Origin: Caprimulgus europaeus
Taxonomy: Eukaryota; Chordata; Aves; Caprimulgiformes; Caprimulgidae
Direction: 5' to 3'
DNA: 64,000 nt
NCBI GenBank assembly: GCA_907165065.1
Contig: OU015526.1
Coordinates: forward strand, 68,843,723 to 68,907,722
Below the pieces are notes generated by a model, which saw only the letters and a program-made list of their open reading frames with translations, was not told where the DNA came from and did not search any database. The position numbers and the translations under genes are program-made. Positions 35,791 to 49,152 of the stretch are shown here, piece by piece (position 1 is the stretch's first letter; each line of letters opens with the position of its first letter).

Positions 35791-38700
35791 TTCTTAGTAG
35801 GGCCTGTGGTAGTCAGACCATGAGACTATTTCTGTGGATAATTTTAGATTTTTTTTTTTTTTCCTTGCCCATTGCACCTTTTTATCAACTGGACTCTGTC
35901 AAAAGATTTCTTTTTGTTCAGGTCGGTGCTACTGTTTTTCTTTGGCTTTCTTGCTTTTCTGGGGTATAAGCAGAAGTGTCTCCAAAAGCAACAGGAATGA
36001 ACACTTGATGTGAGGAGCAAGCACTGGTGAGGTTTAGTACAACACCTCTTTGAGAAAAAGTTCAGCATCTGAAGCCTCCAAAGATGCTGACCTGTCTTTG
36101 TGCTCCTGATCTGGACTGCTATGTGGCCTAAGGCATAACTTTATCAGGGGGGCATGTTTTGATTTCTGCAGCTTGCTCCCAGCTCTGCATGGGCACAGTG
36201 TGACTGACCTTTTCTCTGCTACTACGTGCTGCAGTTCAGTCCCTGCTGTCCCCTCCCAGCCCAGGAGCCTGCCTCGGCTTTTGAGGGGGTGTCAGATGTA
36301 AGCCTGAGGGTCCCCACTTGCTCCCCTACATCAGCATGACATTCCTTGTCCAGAGACTGGGTATTCATAATTTGTTTCTGATACTCCAGGTAAATCTCCT
36401 TTATGCACAGGAAACAAAGTAGGTGAGATGAAAAATCTCATTTTTTAAATGAGGTGTCTGTGGTCTGATAAAATCTGAATTGTGTATATCACCTGAAATA
36501 CTTCTAAATCCACCCTGCAGAGCTTCTCTTAGGTGGTGTGCCCTTCTTGTGTCACTGTACACAGGCGGTTTTGGTACAAGACAAAATAAGCTGAGGTTCT
36601 TGACGTGCCTGGCAGCTGCAAAGCTGTAGGGATGCTTTTTGACATGATGGCATCGAGTTTGTGAAGCAGTAGTGCTGACATGCCGCCCACAGGCAGCACC
36701 TTCCTGGGGACATTGTAGCCTCCAGCTGTAGCTGAGGAGCAAAGATGCTTTAAGGTGATGCCTATCCCCAGCTCCTTGCCTTGTCAGTCAGCTCCCAGGC
36801 TGCTGCAGTTTGCCGTGTAGTGTTTTAAGCCAACCTGCCCTGATTTTGGTCTGCCTTAAAATACGGTGCCATCAATCAACGTGTTTTAGGAGCTGGTTCT
36901 GGAGCCTCTCCACAGCAGAGAGAGGTAGGTAGCTCAGAATTGTGTTTTCAGCAGCTAAACGTCTAGTATCTCATAGGAGAGGGTGAATACACATGTGAGT
37001 GTGTGTATCTATATATCTATATATGTGTATTTGTATATGTTGCTATAACGTGTATTCAAGATACATTTTTATGAGAAAACTTCTAAGTACTTTTGGAAAA
37101 GTCAGTCAAAATGAAGCAACTGCCATAAATTTTATGCCACATTTTAAAATGTTTGGTACATCTTTCACTTTACACTTTGCTTATTGTTATTCTCACTTGT
37201 ACGTTTCAAAAGTTGCCTTTTAGTGCTAGTGTACAGTAACAAAGGCATTTAATCTGATTTGATATCAATATGCATCTGATTGACATCATAAACAATCTGG
37301 CTTAGAGAAAGACAAGGCTGAGAAAACTAAACTGCCCCAGGAGGTGACACATCCCATGTTAAGGTGGATATTTAGGGTAGGTGAGATGAACTGATCTCTG
37401 GGATTGCTCATAGCTCTGTTTTTCCTGAAGGAGAAGGTGGGATGACTAGTTTAGGCATGCTTAACATGTCAGGTAGCTGAATGGGAGTGAAATGAGCCCT
37501 AAGTTACTGCAGCTGATATAATAAAATTACTAAAAGCCCTTATGTTCTAAACTGATTGATACTGAGCGTCACAATTATCCCTTAAGTATTACTTATTTTC
37601 AGCTCAAATTGCATTAGAGGTTTCTTTGAGTAGAACAAGCTACCTTTTTGAGATTTTTTCCAATTTGAATTAAAACTAAAGCAAAAAACTTTGCTTGCAA
37701 GAAGTTCCTCTGTCTATGACTGTGTATCCATAAATATAACTCTTTGGCTGAATGTGTATACTCCTGGTTTTTGGTTTTCAGAGGAAAATCAGCCTTCAAT
37801 TTAAGAATATTTTTCGAGCATTATTCTACAGAAAAAAGATGGAAGTTACCTATTTCCACAAGGTTGGTAGCTAATTGTATTGTTTAACAAGATGAAAAGG
37901 ACTCTCCATAGCATTCAGTACCTCCAGAATTTTGGGTTCAAGCATTACACGTATATCAGGATCCAGACAGATTTTTATTAGTACAGGTCTTAGAAAAATG
38001 GGTGTTGATCTTTCTTCAGGAGGAAGTAGATATTTCATTTTTCCATCATACCTATCAACCATTGTGTTTAATGACCAGCAGAGCACAGATGACTTGTATA
38101 GCAGGGACCACACTGAAATCCAATGCAAAAATTGTATGTCTGGGAAGGATGTGAGTGACAAAGCCTGGCATTGTGAACTCGGGAGGAAGCCATCAGTGGG
38201 AAGTGGAGGGCAATGTGTGATAAGCCCTGGTTGGTTCTAGGGTTGCTTCCTAAGACAGGGGTCTTTTCTGCAGTGACTGCAGTGTCCATACAGCTGCTGG
38301 CACAGATAAGGCCAGTAACAAACACCAGTTCAGGAATATTACTGGACCTTCAGACATTTGAACTGGCAAATGTCAGTTCAAAAAGAGAGAGCAACTCTTT
38401 AACTCACCCACACTCTATATATCATCTGTAAAGGTGGTTTTTGTGCAAGCCTCCTAACAGCAGTGAGGACAACCACCCTAAGAAAGTGCATTTGTGCCCA
38501 TGCCAACTTGTATCCTACGTAATGTGCTATGGACTCCCTGTCAGCCTGGCTCTCCCCCCTGGCAGGATCAGACCCCAGGGAAGGCTGGTGCCCAGGTAGG
38601 AGCTCCTGTCTGCAGAATATGGCAATTGTGTTATTTTTCCCCTTCCCACTGCATTCTTTTATCCCGTTCTTTGTGGTGATGAGTCTGGAGTAACTGAGGG

Positions 38701-41700
38701 AGGTCTCCTTGCCTTAAACACCTACTCCTTGAGACTTGGCAAACTGATGTTGAATTTCCTGCTTGCCTTCAGAAGCCTATATACTTTTATGACGTGTTAA
38801 TCCCTGTTTATATTTGTTTTCTGTCATTGTCTTTTTTGCCAAGGACCTGCTGGGGAGCTTGTCTACAATTGACACACCAATTCTGTTTACGTTTGCTTTC
38901 TTCTTTTCTTTTTATTCAATGGAACTTTTGAAATAAGTTTTTCCTTGAAGTACAAAGACCCAAATGGGTAGAACACCTTTTTCAACAAAGGATTGACTAT
39001 ATAAAGAGAGAGTTTGGATCCTCTTTACTTTCCCTGTAGCAGGAATGTCTACGGTGTTGTGATCTAAACCAAAGCTTTGATATTTTTCTAAATATCATAT
39101 TGGTGATGATCCAACATGGTTATAAAAGCAGTGTGGCTACAATCAATTTGATGCTTCTGTAGCTCATTCTGTTCTCACAGTGCAAAGCTACAAAACTTTC
39201 CCACTGTTAAGCTTTCCTGCAAGCCTTTTTCAGCTCCCAGGAAATCAGCTAGATCTCCTTTGAAAGGGAAATACCATCCCTTCCTCTGGGGTGCACCTAG
39301 AGTCGGTGCTTTGGATGTTAACAAGTGTTAACACTTGCTGGAGACGGGTGCCTTGCTGAGCCCAGATCTTTTCCTGTTCAAGGGGAGCTGGAGTCCTGGG
39401 TTTTATGAAGTAGCTAGCTTTGGCAATCACCACTCCTACGTACAATGTTTTATAAAATTCTTACCTAGGAATTTTGATGGTTTTTTGTTTTTTTTTTCCC
39501 CTCTCTGTTATGAGAAGTTTAAAAGTTATGGGACAGTTTTCTAATTTGACCCTGTACTGTTGGCTCTACCTCAAGAAAGCCATTTGATACAAGTTTAGCT
39601 GCCAATATCTCTTTGGTACTCAGTCATCACAGTGTAATCGGGTCTAAAGTACATGTGTAATTTGCTGCTAGTGGTTCTGGCTTGTCTTAATTGTGATATC
39701 CAGCTGATTTCTAAGGATACTAATCAATGAATATAAGCAGCATAGTAGACAGACTTGTACAGATGAATGTCTTCATGAGAACTTGAGCTTTCACAGTACC
39801 TATGGATCAAACTGTTTAAAAGCATCAAGGCAGGTTCTCTGGCTTAAGTGGAGGGGGCTTTCCAAAAGCCTTGTGATGCAGCCTGGAACACTGTGTGCAG
39901 AGCCTGAGGTGTTTTAAGCTGTGTATATGTCTGCGTTCTGCCACACTTGGCAAAATTTCTGGGAGAAAATGAGGATAATCTGAGAGGTATAAATATGGGC
40001 TCCTAGGCAGATGATTCTTCTCACTGTTTCCCCAGTGCATTCTCCTACCTTCACCCTGACTGAAGGTTACAAATAACTTTTCACTGAAAACATTTCCTTT
40101 CAGCTGCTCCTCTGCAAGCCAGCTTTTTGAGACATCTGTATTTAATTTTAAGCTGAGTGCTATTCTTGCCCATCTACTTTTGATTTTTTCAAACCTTATA
40201 TTTTTCCTCATCTAAAAACTGTCGTGTCATAGAGAATCCATTTTCCAGGCTGTAATAGTACTTTTTAAAAGCAACACGATCACAAGTTATGGTCGCATAA
40301 GGATCTAATGCCTTTCCAAGGAACTCCTCCCTTAAAGGCTCCTATAGTTTTGTTTGCAGATTGCAGCCAGAGGATCTTAAAGCTTATCACACTGAATACT
40401 CAGCCTCTCTAGAGTATCTCAAGCGTGCTGCAGTGTTTTAGTAGAATCCTTCCATTTGCGCTCCAACACCTCATTAGAGGTCCGGACATGACCAACTTGT
40501 GTTAGAAAATGTGGACACATGACAAACCCTGCTAGGGGTTCTGAAAACTGTGGGGATATTCATAGGTTTGAACAAACTGACAGGCTGTACAGCAGTGAAT
40601 TTTATGATTAACCATCTAAGTGTACTTAATTACTTGCATATTTTCAATTACCAACAGCTTAAGCAAAAAAATATCTCTTATCAGTTCCTAGGGGGACATT
40701 TCAGGTTTTCTGGCTTTTAAATTTTTTTTTTTTTTATTTTTAATTTAGAGTATTGCATTCAGTGCAGATCTCCAAGGTATTCTGATTACCAGAAAGCTGG
40801 GACAGGCAAGGAAGCTTTTAAGGGAGTTCTTGCCGTATTTTTACTTGACATACTGCACAGTGCAATTCAGGATTCATAAATTACTTTTGGCTGCTGTTAG
40901 TATTTCACAGCTCTGTTTGCTAATTCATGTGCCAGATATATTTAAAATGACTCATTAAACACCAGGAGATTTGATGCTTGTTCCACATGCAACAGCTCAC
41001 TACAGAACAAAATTCCAGCACTTTGTACTCATGCTAAATCCTAGCTACCTTTGATTTTATAATAAATATATGAGTCAGAGGCAGGCTAAATCAGATCCTA
41101 TATCGTCAGCTTGGCAGAGATGATTGATCATACCTTTCTGACAGCACTACATTTGACTGCAAGTCTCATGCAGCCCTACTTTAGATCATACAAAGGCATC
41201 TGGATGATGAAAAGCACTCTAGCTTAGAAGATAGCATACAGAGCCACATCAGTGTCATATTTATCTAGCGGCATGTGTACTCTAAAATGCTTCAGGCTGT
41301 AGCTCATGCTAATAATTATGTCCTGTGTTGCATGCACCTTGACCCATTTTTATTCCTTTGCCCATATTTTAAACAAAAATTGTTTTCAAAATCCTTTCCA
41401 AAATGGATTTGCAAAGCCTTTATCTAAAGCAGACACATGTGGGTAATAAAATACCTCATCTCTGTGCTCACTTAGAGTTGCTGCTTTTAGAAATGAAATC
41501 ATCCTATAGGTTAATCAAAAGGTTAGGTGATCACCAAAACACTCCCCTTATTCCTGCTTTGGAAAAAATCTGTCTAATCGACTATCAGGAGCAACCTAGT
41601 CCTACAGATTCGGGTTTGATGTGTTGCTGTTTGGCTCTTGACGATGGATGTCTGCACCAAAACTCGGTGCTTGAAATACTGTCTGAAACCCACCAACTTC

Positions 41701-44700
41701 CCTGGGTGGAAGGGGTGAGGGGGAGCAGCATGTGGCTGTCTCCCCTCCCTGGGCTTGTTGGTAAGCTGTTTGTGCAGCCCTTGGAGCAGCGTGGCTCATT
41801 TGGAAGCTGTGCTGATGCAGAAATTGTATTTCATTCATGTTATGCATGTGCCTGCATACAAAACACAGGCTGGGGTAGTACGATGGGGTTTTTTTTTTTC
41901 CCTCACAGTTTTTCAAGATGTCATTTGAGGTGTATTTATATTTAACTTGTATGACTTTCATTTGGCTTTCTCTTATATTGTGCATGTGGTTCTCTGTATG
42001 TACATGCATATGTATGTATGGTTCGAGCTAGCGATGTAGAGGTGCATTCTTGTGTTGCAAGTTTAAGAAAATCAATAAGGTATTATTTAATGCATGTCAA
42101 CTTCATCTTTAATACTATTTCTAAGGTAAATTGCAGAAAGCATATAACCATCCACCATGGAATAATAAATTGATATAGAATGTGTGGGGAAAAGGCAATA
42201 AGCCAGAATCATTAGAAAGCTCAGTGCACCACTCCAGCAACACAAAGCAGTCGTAAAGCCCAGGCTGGAATAGCACACAGCAAATGGTGTACACCAGTAA
42301 ATCTGGCCCTAGTAATTTTATTGCAAATGACATACAAGCCAGAAAAAACATTTAGATAATTGAAATTAACACTTTTAACAATGATCTATAAAGCAATGAA
42401 TAATAATTAGGAGGCGCTTTCAAGCTCTCTGTAATAAATCTACAGTACTTCAAAATCTATTTTTGCCCAATATAAATGAGACAGAATAAGATGGACCCTC
42501 TTTTCCTTGTGTGTAGTTAATAGGAACATCTCTAGTGGTACAGTACCATACCAGCCCCTGATTTGCCAAACACTACAAGGGTGTATGAAGTGAAGGCTTG
42601 TTATTTTGAACTTGGAAGAAAACTAGATGGAAATGGAAAAGATAATAAAAGGGAGCTACTGGAAAAACATAACACAGATTTTTTTATTTTTTTGACTGAT
42701 GCAAATGTGCACCTGTGTTTACTCATATCAAAGTGGCTGGGCATATCAGGTCATGTGAACATAGCTCTTGGATAGATACAAATGCTGCTGCAAACTCTGA
42801 AATCCTTTGGAGAATGTAACCACTACTGTAAGGTTTGGAGTAGTGTTTTCTGATACTCTGAGAAAGAAAAAGTTTTCTATTTTTCACTTTGTCTGTACCC
42901 TATTTTCACCATTGCTCTTAAAACACAAACATTTCCTTTCCTTCTAACTAAACTGATGAAAGAGGAGATTGAATCCGTCAGGTAATAAATCAACTTTTTG
43001 ATATTGGATCAGTTGTTTAAATCACTGTTTGACCACATTATTGGTCATTGTCTGTCGCTGTGTTGCCTCCCAAAGGCAACGAATGTGGAGCCTGCTGTCC
43101 CACAGAGCCCCATCCAGGCACCAAGCTATTAAAATGAGTCTGAGAAGAAGTCTGGGTGTCAGTGGGAACACTTCCTTGCATGATATTGTGCACTTGGGTG
43201 AAATGTTTCTCTGTGGATTAGAATCAAAACCCCAGCTGAACCCTTTTCAAACCTGAGCTTCTTCAACCAGTTATTGCAGAGGGTCTGAAATCAATTTTGC
43301 TACCTGGGTTCCTGGAAATCTGGCCATCGCTTTCCAAGCTATCAATCTGAGCTCTTTCATGAATACCAAATTCATTTCCAAAAAATCAGATTCAGTAAAA
43401 CAATTTCTGTAGGGGAAGCAGCGGTGTTGGGAGAGCGACTGAAATATGGTTGTGCATTAAACTCCCTTTTTTGTCAGATGATAGGGATGCTTCAGAAGTA
43501 CTGCCGCAAACGTTTTAAAAATAAAACCCAATCCTCCAGACTTATATAAAACCTTTTCACTCTAATAAAAGTAGATAGAGGGGTGTGTGTGTGTGAGAGG
43601 GAATAAAGCATTACTGGTGGAAGCAGCGCATAAGAGCAATGCTCTGTGTACTAACGCTGAGCTGTTGGACACCGGCCAATTTTGGGACACTGCTCCCATA
43701 TTCACGTCTCTCTTCCCAAGTGCCTCCAGTGACATCCTTTCACCTGCTAACACCATGGAGAGGTTTGACTGGAGAGGTTTTTCCCCAGCTGGGTAGAGGA
43801 AATGGGAGGTGGGGACTGCTGAACATCATCATCAACAATACGCCTGGGAAAGCCACCAGCCCCTGTGGAGAGGCGGCTGGTGACCGACCTCACTTGATTC
43901 CTGCTCTCCCCATGCCCTGGGGAAGACTGTTCAATTTAATGAGAGCAAAGTCTGAGGAAAAACAGGTGGCTTTTGAGAGCCCACCCAGAAACTGGTGTTT
44001 GTGACAAATGTAAGCTACTGCAAGCTTGCAAACCATAAAGTCTTTTATACCAAGCTACAATAGCCCATATAAAAGAAATTGGCCCCAAACCCGAACATAT
44101 CAGTGCTCTGCCAGTGTTGTGCATATTTCTGTGCTCTTGTCTTCAAGGGGCATAATTAATTCAACTCCCTGAAGAGACAAGCATGTCTGAAAAAAACCCC
44201 AAAAAAACCCCAACAACAAACCAAAACAAAAAAAGTAACCCCCACCTCATTTCCTGAGGGCAGTTGCAAAAGCTGACTTATTTTAGGAGGCTGGAGAAAA
44301 GGAGAAAGTTAACAGCAGGGAGACAGTCTAAACTGAGGATCAGGGCAATGCACTGACAGAGTCATTGCCTGCAAGAAAGAATGGGTAAAGATTTGTCCCC
44401 ATGAATTTCAAGTCATTGTGTCTTGAAAAGACAACTACAGGCTTAAAATCCTCCTAAAAGGGGATGCCAGGGATACAGACCACTCTTCTTGCCAGAGAAG
44501 ACCGATGGCTGATGGATGAAACCTGAGGGCAGGTAAGAGATGCCTGGGACTCAGATTGGGTTGAAAAAAGGTCAAAACTGTTGTGGCATTCATTTGTACA
44601 AATATAAAATCAACCTTTATACAAACTTTGCAAGTTTTCTGATTTGCCTTCAGTATTTTCCCCCTTATTTACATTCAGGCAACAAAAGTATCTGAGTTTG

Positions 44701-44897
44701 GGCAGCTTCCACTGCAAGGCCTGGTTTGGCTTTATGTAGGTGTCCCAGGAGCCTCCAGCCACCAGATGGGATGGAAACAAGCAGGGAACTGAGACCCAGG
44801 AGTTTCTTTGTATTCTGCCCAACCTAACTTTTTTTTAAAAAAACCTTTTTTTTGGTGATATAAAAAGTTGATACAGATCTATGAATATAGAAGTTCT
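35791..44897. other. Apparently intergenic, gene-poor sequence downstream of SLC7A11
   Basis: Nine kilobases with no recognised gene, RNA or CR1. Simple tracts: T-run near 35850, TATATC/TATATG near 37003-37030, T13 near 40720, a short GT tract at 43582-43595 and an A/C-rich tract at 44190-44236. The longest open frame, 180 codons at 41403-41945 (+), has no recognisable motif. AT-rich blocks at 40600-41350 and 42340-42480 look complex rather than repetitive. Confidence 0.5.
43582..43595. repeat. (GT)7 microsatellite
   Basis: Seven GT units followed by GAGAGG. Confidence 0.85.
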
Positions 44898-45441
44898 CCT
44901 CCCCCTCTACTCTGCCCTGGTGAGGCCACATATGGAGTACTGTGCCCAGTTCTGGGCTCCTCAGTTCAAGAGGGACAGAGATCTTCTGGAGAGAGTCCAG
45001 CGGAGGCCACAAAGATGATGAGGGACCTGGAGCATCTCCTGTATAAGGAGAGGCTGAGAGAGCTGGGACTCTTCAGCCTGGAGAAGAGAAGGCTGAGAGG
45101 GGATCTGATCAATGTCTATAAATATCTGAAGTGTGGGGGCCAAATGGATGGGGCCAGGCTCTTTTTGGTGGTACCCAGTGACAGGACAAGGGGCAATGGG
45201 CACAAACTGGAACATGGACAGTTCCACACAAACTTGAGTAAAAATTTCTTTACTGTGAGGGTAACAGAGCCCTGGGACAGGCTGCCCAGAGAGGCTGTGG
45301 AGTCTCTATCTCTGGAGTTGTTCAAAACCCACCTGGACACTTTCCTGTGCAGCCTGCTGTAGGGAACCTGCTTTGGCAGGGAGATTGGACTGGATGATCT
45401 CCTGAGGTCCCTTCCAACCCCCACCATTCTGTGATTCTGTA
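44898..45441 (+). mobile_element. CR1 LINE 3' fragment (about 545 bp)
   Basis: The 5' end is in ORF2 (aagttctcctccccctctac, tctgccctggtgaggccaca). The ORF2 end is open for most of its length on the + strand (44868-45362, 164 codons), containing RGNGHKLEHGQFHTNLSKNF, DRLPREAVESLSLELFKTHL and DTFLCSLL. A shift separates the first third from this coding sense. Tail: accattctgtgattctgt. Confidence 0.95.
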
Positions 45442-48400
45442 ATATACAAATTGCTGAATTTGCTGAGAGCAAAGGTCCATGTAATCTAGTGTCCTGTCCC
45501 TGCCATTGGCTTTTCTCCTGAGAACAAAAAAGTATCAGAAAGGACAGACATTGCTTCCCTGACTTACCTTCCAGCAACTGGAGGGGAAAGGACTCCTGGA
45601 GCAGTGACTGCATCTGGATTAGGATGTTTAATAGCTGTGAGGAATTTTTTGAGGGCCTCAAAAAATGTGCTTGCTCTCTCTCTTTCTCTCTTTGAACATA
45701 TCTAGGAAGAAAGTTAACTGGTTTTGTGCTGTTAGTGTGTAATTTAAAGAATAGTAATTTGCCTTGTTTTTTTTTTTTATTGTTTTGTTTTGTTTTTTCC
45801 CCTCTATTGGTTTCTTTAATTTTCTTCCAAGTCAGAACTAATCATTAGGACAAACCACATATTTCCAAGTTTCACGAGAGGCAGCAATGTTTTTTAACGA
45901 GTTTTGTAACAGATGCAGTTTTGGCCCTGGTTAAGGAAGAGACCCCTAACAGGTAGCTGTGCCGTATGCAGTGTGCTTTAAAGAAATAACCGAACGATAA
46001 TGAGGTCCTACTGAAATGTTCCCACCAAAACATTCCTCTTCAGACTCCAAAATGTCTGAGCCAATCCTCACAAAATGTCCCTATGCAGCAGGTCCCTCTG
46101 CCCACCACTGTGACCAGAGTCAGTTGCTTCTTACGGAATGTTCAGGCAAGAGGGGAAGAAAGAAGCAATGCCCTCACAAGTGCACTGAGTGGACATGAAC
46201 CTTCAGCAGATGCTCTCACAAATCCTGCTGAGTTCAGATGACTGTCCACCACAGTGATAAAGGTGACACACGGCCCAAGATGGGTTGTTTGTTGGTCGGA
46301 CATCCATCATACTCCTCTGCAGGTGCTTCTTAAGTGGCGCACAAATCAGCTCTCTTTTCACTTGTAAAAGTGCACTGCCTTCCCAGGGAGGGGTAAATCT
46401 GCCCACAGCACTGCTTTTTTTTTGAAGAAGCTTCTCTCCTGCCTTTCTTCACCGTGAAAATTTAGTCTGGTAATATTTGTGGCTCCCCATCCTGCCCCCA
46501 GTGCACATGCCTCTAAAACAAATTAATTTATTGATGTGGTTTGTTACTAATACATGGTCAATGCAGTATTTGTATTATTATTTTGGCAGTTGCATCTCTT
46601 TTTTTTTTTTTTTCTGTTAATATTATATCAATTAACAAATTGTGATTCCCTGAGAGCCATCTGATTTGAAGTGTATTTGAGAACTATTGTTATGAATGAA
46701 TTAGTCTACAATCGAGGAATTATATCCATAAAACAATTGTGATTGGTTAAGGCAGGCACATAATACTGTTTCTGTTTTGCTAGGATACCTATTCCATACA
46801 TTTCAGTTCAAATGATAATAGAAAGTGCAAGCACAAAGTGTTTCAGTTATAATGATGCCTTTGGAGTAATAAGAAAAATTAAAAGACAACAACAGATTTC
46901 AGAGGATCCCATTTGATACAGTTTGAGCGTAATTTTTGGACTTAAGAGGAACTTCCCGAGCCTTAATTTAGAAGTTGCGAACTCTTCTTGGAGCAGTAAG
47001 TTTTAAGTTATTTTTTCTTCTGAACAGTATGTGTATCACTCATTGGGTTCTAAAAGTGGTTTGAAATTTTTGTCTGCAAAGCCTGCAATTCAAGTCCATT
47101 GCTAAAAGTTTTTGTTCACAGAAAAAACCTCCTCAAACAGAAAGGCTTTATTTTTATTGTCTGCACTCTGGATATGGTTTATATTCGGGTATTCCTGGCA
47201 ATGCTGGGAGCAGACCAGGAGCTATCATTCCAGAGACAGCTATCTGAAGTTTAGGCAGACTTATGGATTTCACATTAACAGCCTATTTTGAAGCAATCCT
47301 TTACTCCTCATTAACAAAATACAGCTCTGATGGGTATCATGATACTGCTGCTTTCCTATTTATGTTTCTATTATTTGAAAAATTGATTGGAAGTCAGCTT
47401 TAGTTGGTTTTCCCATCTATTATAATATGCCATATTCAACATGCTTCTTTTAGACAACAATTCATGTTCAGAAGTTCTGGTCTAGGAAATTTTATCTTTC
47501 TTCAGTTCTGTCTGGTTTTCCTTAAGTTTATTTGTAGTAATTGGTAATGCTGAGAGTGCTGCATTTGGTCTCCAGTGGTCTTACTGTCAGAAATCTGCAG
47601 TATTGTTCTGCTTTCCTTGGTAGACAGTGTTCTTTCTCGTACACTGCTCCAGGGTTTCCTTACAAAGAGATTATTACCTTGGTAGAATACATTTATAAAT
47701 GTATTTATCTGTGAACTCCATTTTCTATAATGATACGTAGCTAATTCTACAATTAAAAAGCATGAATGTGTATATTGTCTTATTAAAAAAAAACCCCAAA
47801 ACATTAAAAAGACCTATTTTTCCTGTAAGTTGTTCTAAATGTGATACTTCAGGATAGAAATATTCAGCCATCTTCCCTCCATTGTGCTGAAAGTCTTCTG
47901 GATCCTCTAATCCCAGAGCATACCAGACTCCTTACTGAATGTCTCTGTATCAAAATGATTGGTATCACTTCACAGACGGTACACTAGCTTCAGACTGGTT
48001 CCAGCAAAACTCTGCATTTTATTTGCAATGGGTCAGAGATTGCTGGTACCTTTTCATATTACCAAAACTTTACATAGTCAAAACTCAGGTTTGTTTTTTT
48101 ATCTACATACTTTATTGTGTCTTTTTAAATTATTATTATTATTTTCCCCCATGTTCTATAGTACAAGAAGTTTTCTCTTGGCAATTCCTTTTATTTTCTC
48201 TCTTTATATTTTAGGAGTCATATGGAGAAAGGTAAAGCTGTGCAAAAGCTGATTCCTTTTTGAACACATTTATTTACTTGTCAATAACAAAAAATAGGTG
48301 GAGGAGTGCTTACTCTTGTCCTTCATTTTTTTCTCCTTTAGATGGATCAACCTGCAGCAAACAAGTTCTATTCCAGCTGCATAAAAAATCTTCCAGAAAA

Positions 48401-49152
48401 AAATAAGTAGGATGAGATTAAGAGCTATCTTCACAGCTGGATCTTCAAAGCTGTGTTCTTTCACTTGCCTCTAACCATCTGAAAACTAAGCATTTAGTCA
48501 GTGCAGGTGTTGGAGATCTCTGTAGTCACTGGAGGGAAACTGGTCCTTCCAGGAGGTGATGTGAGCTATTATGGTGTACATGGGATGAATTTCTATCTGC
48601 CTGCCTTCTGCTTTTAGTGGAGTTGTACTTTCTTGTGTCTCCAGTACTCTTGGACTTTGCTGCCTTTGGACACATCTCAGCTCACGGTCATTTGAGCACG
48701 GTGGGTTTTCTCATCACGGCTTCTGGTTTTCCCCATTGGCTGTGGAGAACAGCCTTAGGCTACAGAAGAACAACAGCTCAACAATGGACTTTAGGGCAGC
48801 TGAAACTAGATAAGGTAAATTCCACTCTGTGAAGTCTTAGTGACAAACCCAACGCTATTATCCATCCAACTAACAGTACATACAGCTGGGTAAGCAGCCA
48901 GGATAATGTGCTGATGGAGGATCTCACTAGCTGGGGGAAATGCAAAGAAGGGGGTGCTTCAGTGCCATTCCAAAAGGTGGATTGGTGCCTGTCAGTGGGG
49001 CAGAGGGAGTGACCTATATTTTGCAGATTTCATAGCCAAAGAGTTAGGCAAAATGTATTTTTTTCTTTCCTGCAGACAGCCTCAAAACCAAATATTTAAG
49101 GAGAAGGTGCCAAATATACAGTGGTCATCACCACCAATGGGAGCCTTCAGTT
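45442..49152. other. Intergenic sequence, no gene recognised
   Basis: Contains a CT-rich tract (45672-45692), a T-rich tract (45767-45796), T15 near 46600, and an AT-rich, non-repetitive block with several TAAT/ATTA words at 46530-46760. No coding gene, RNA or transposon recognised. Confidence 0.5.

Noticed and set aside
41403..41945. 180-codon open frame on the + strand as a novel gene
   Set aside because: No recognisable motif, cysteine- and leucine-rich chance-like composition, ends in a T-run-encoded Phe stretch, and no promoter or splice context is visible.
44868..45362. 164-codon open frame as a host gene
   Set aside because: It reads RGNGHKLEHGQFHTNLSK and DRLPREAVES, the CR1 ORF2 C terminus, and ends at the CR1 tail.
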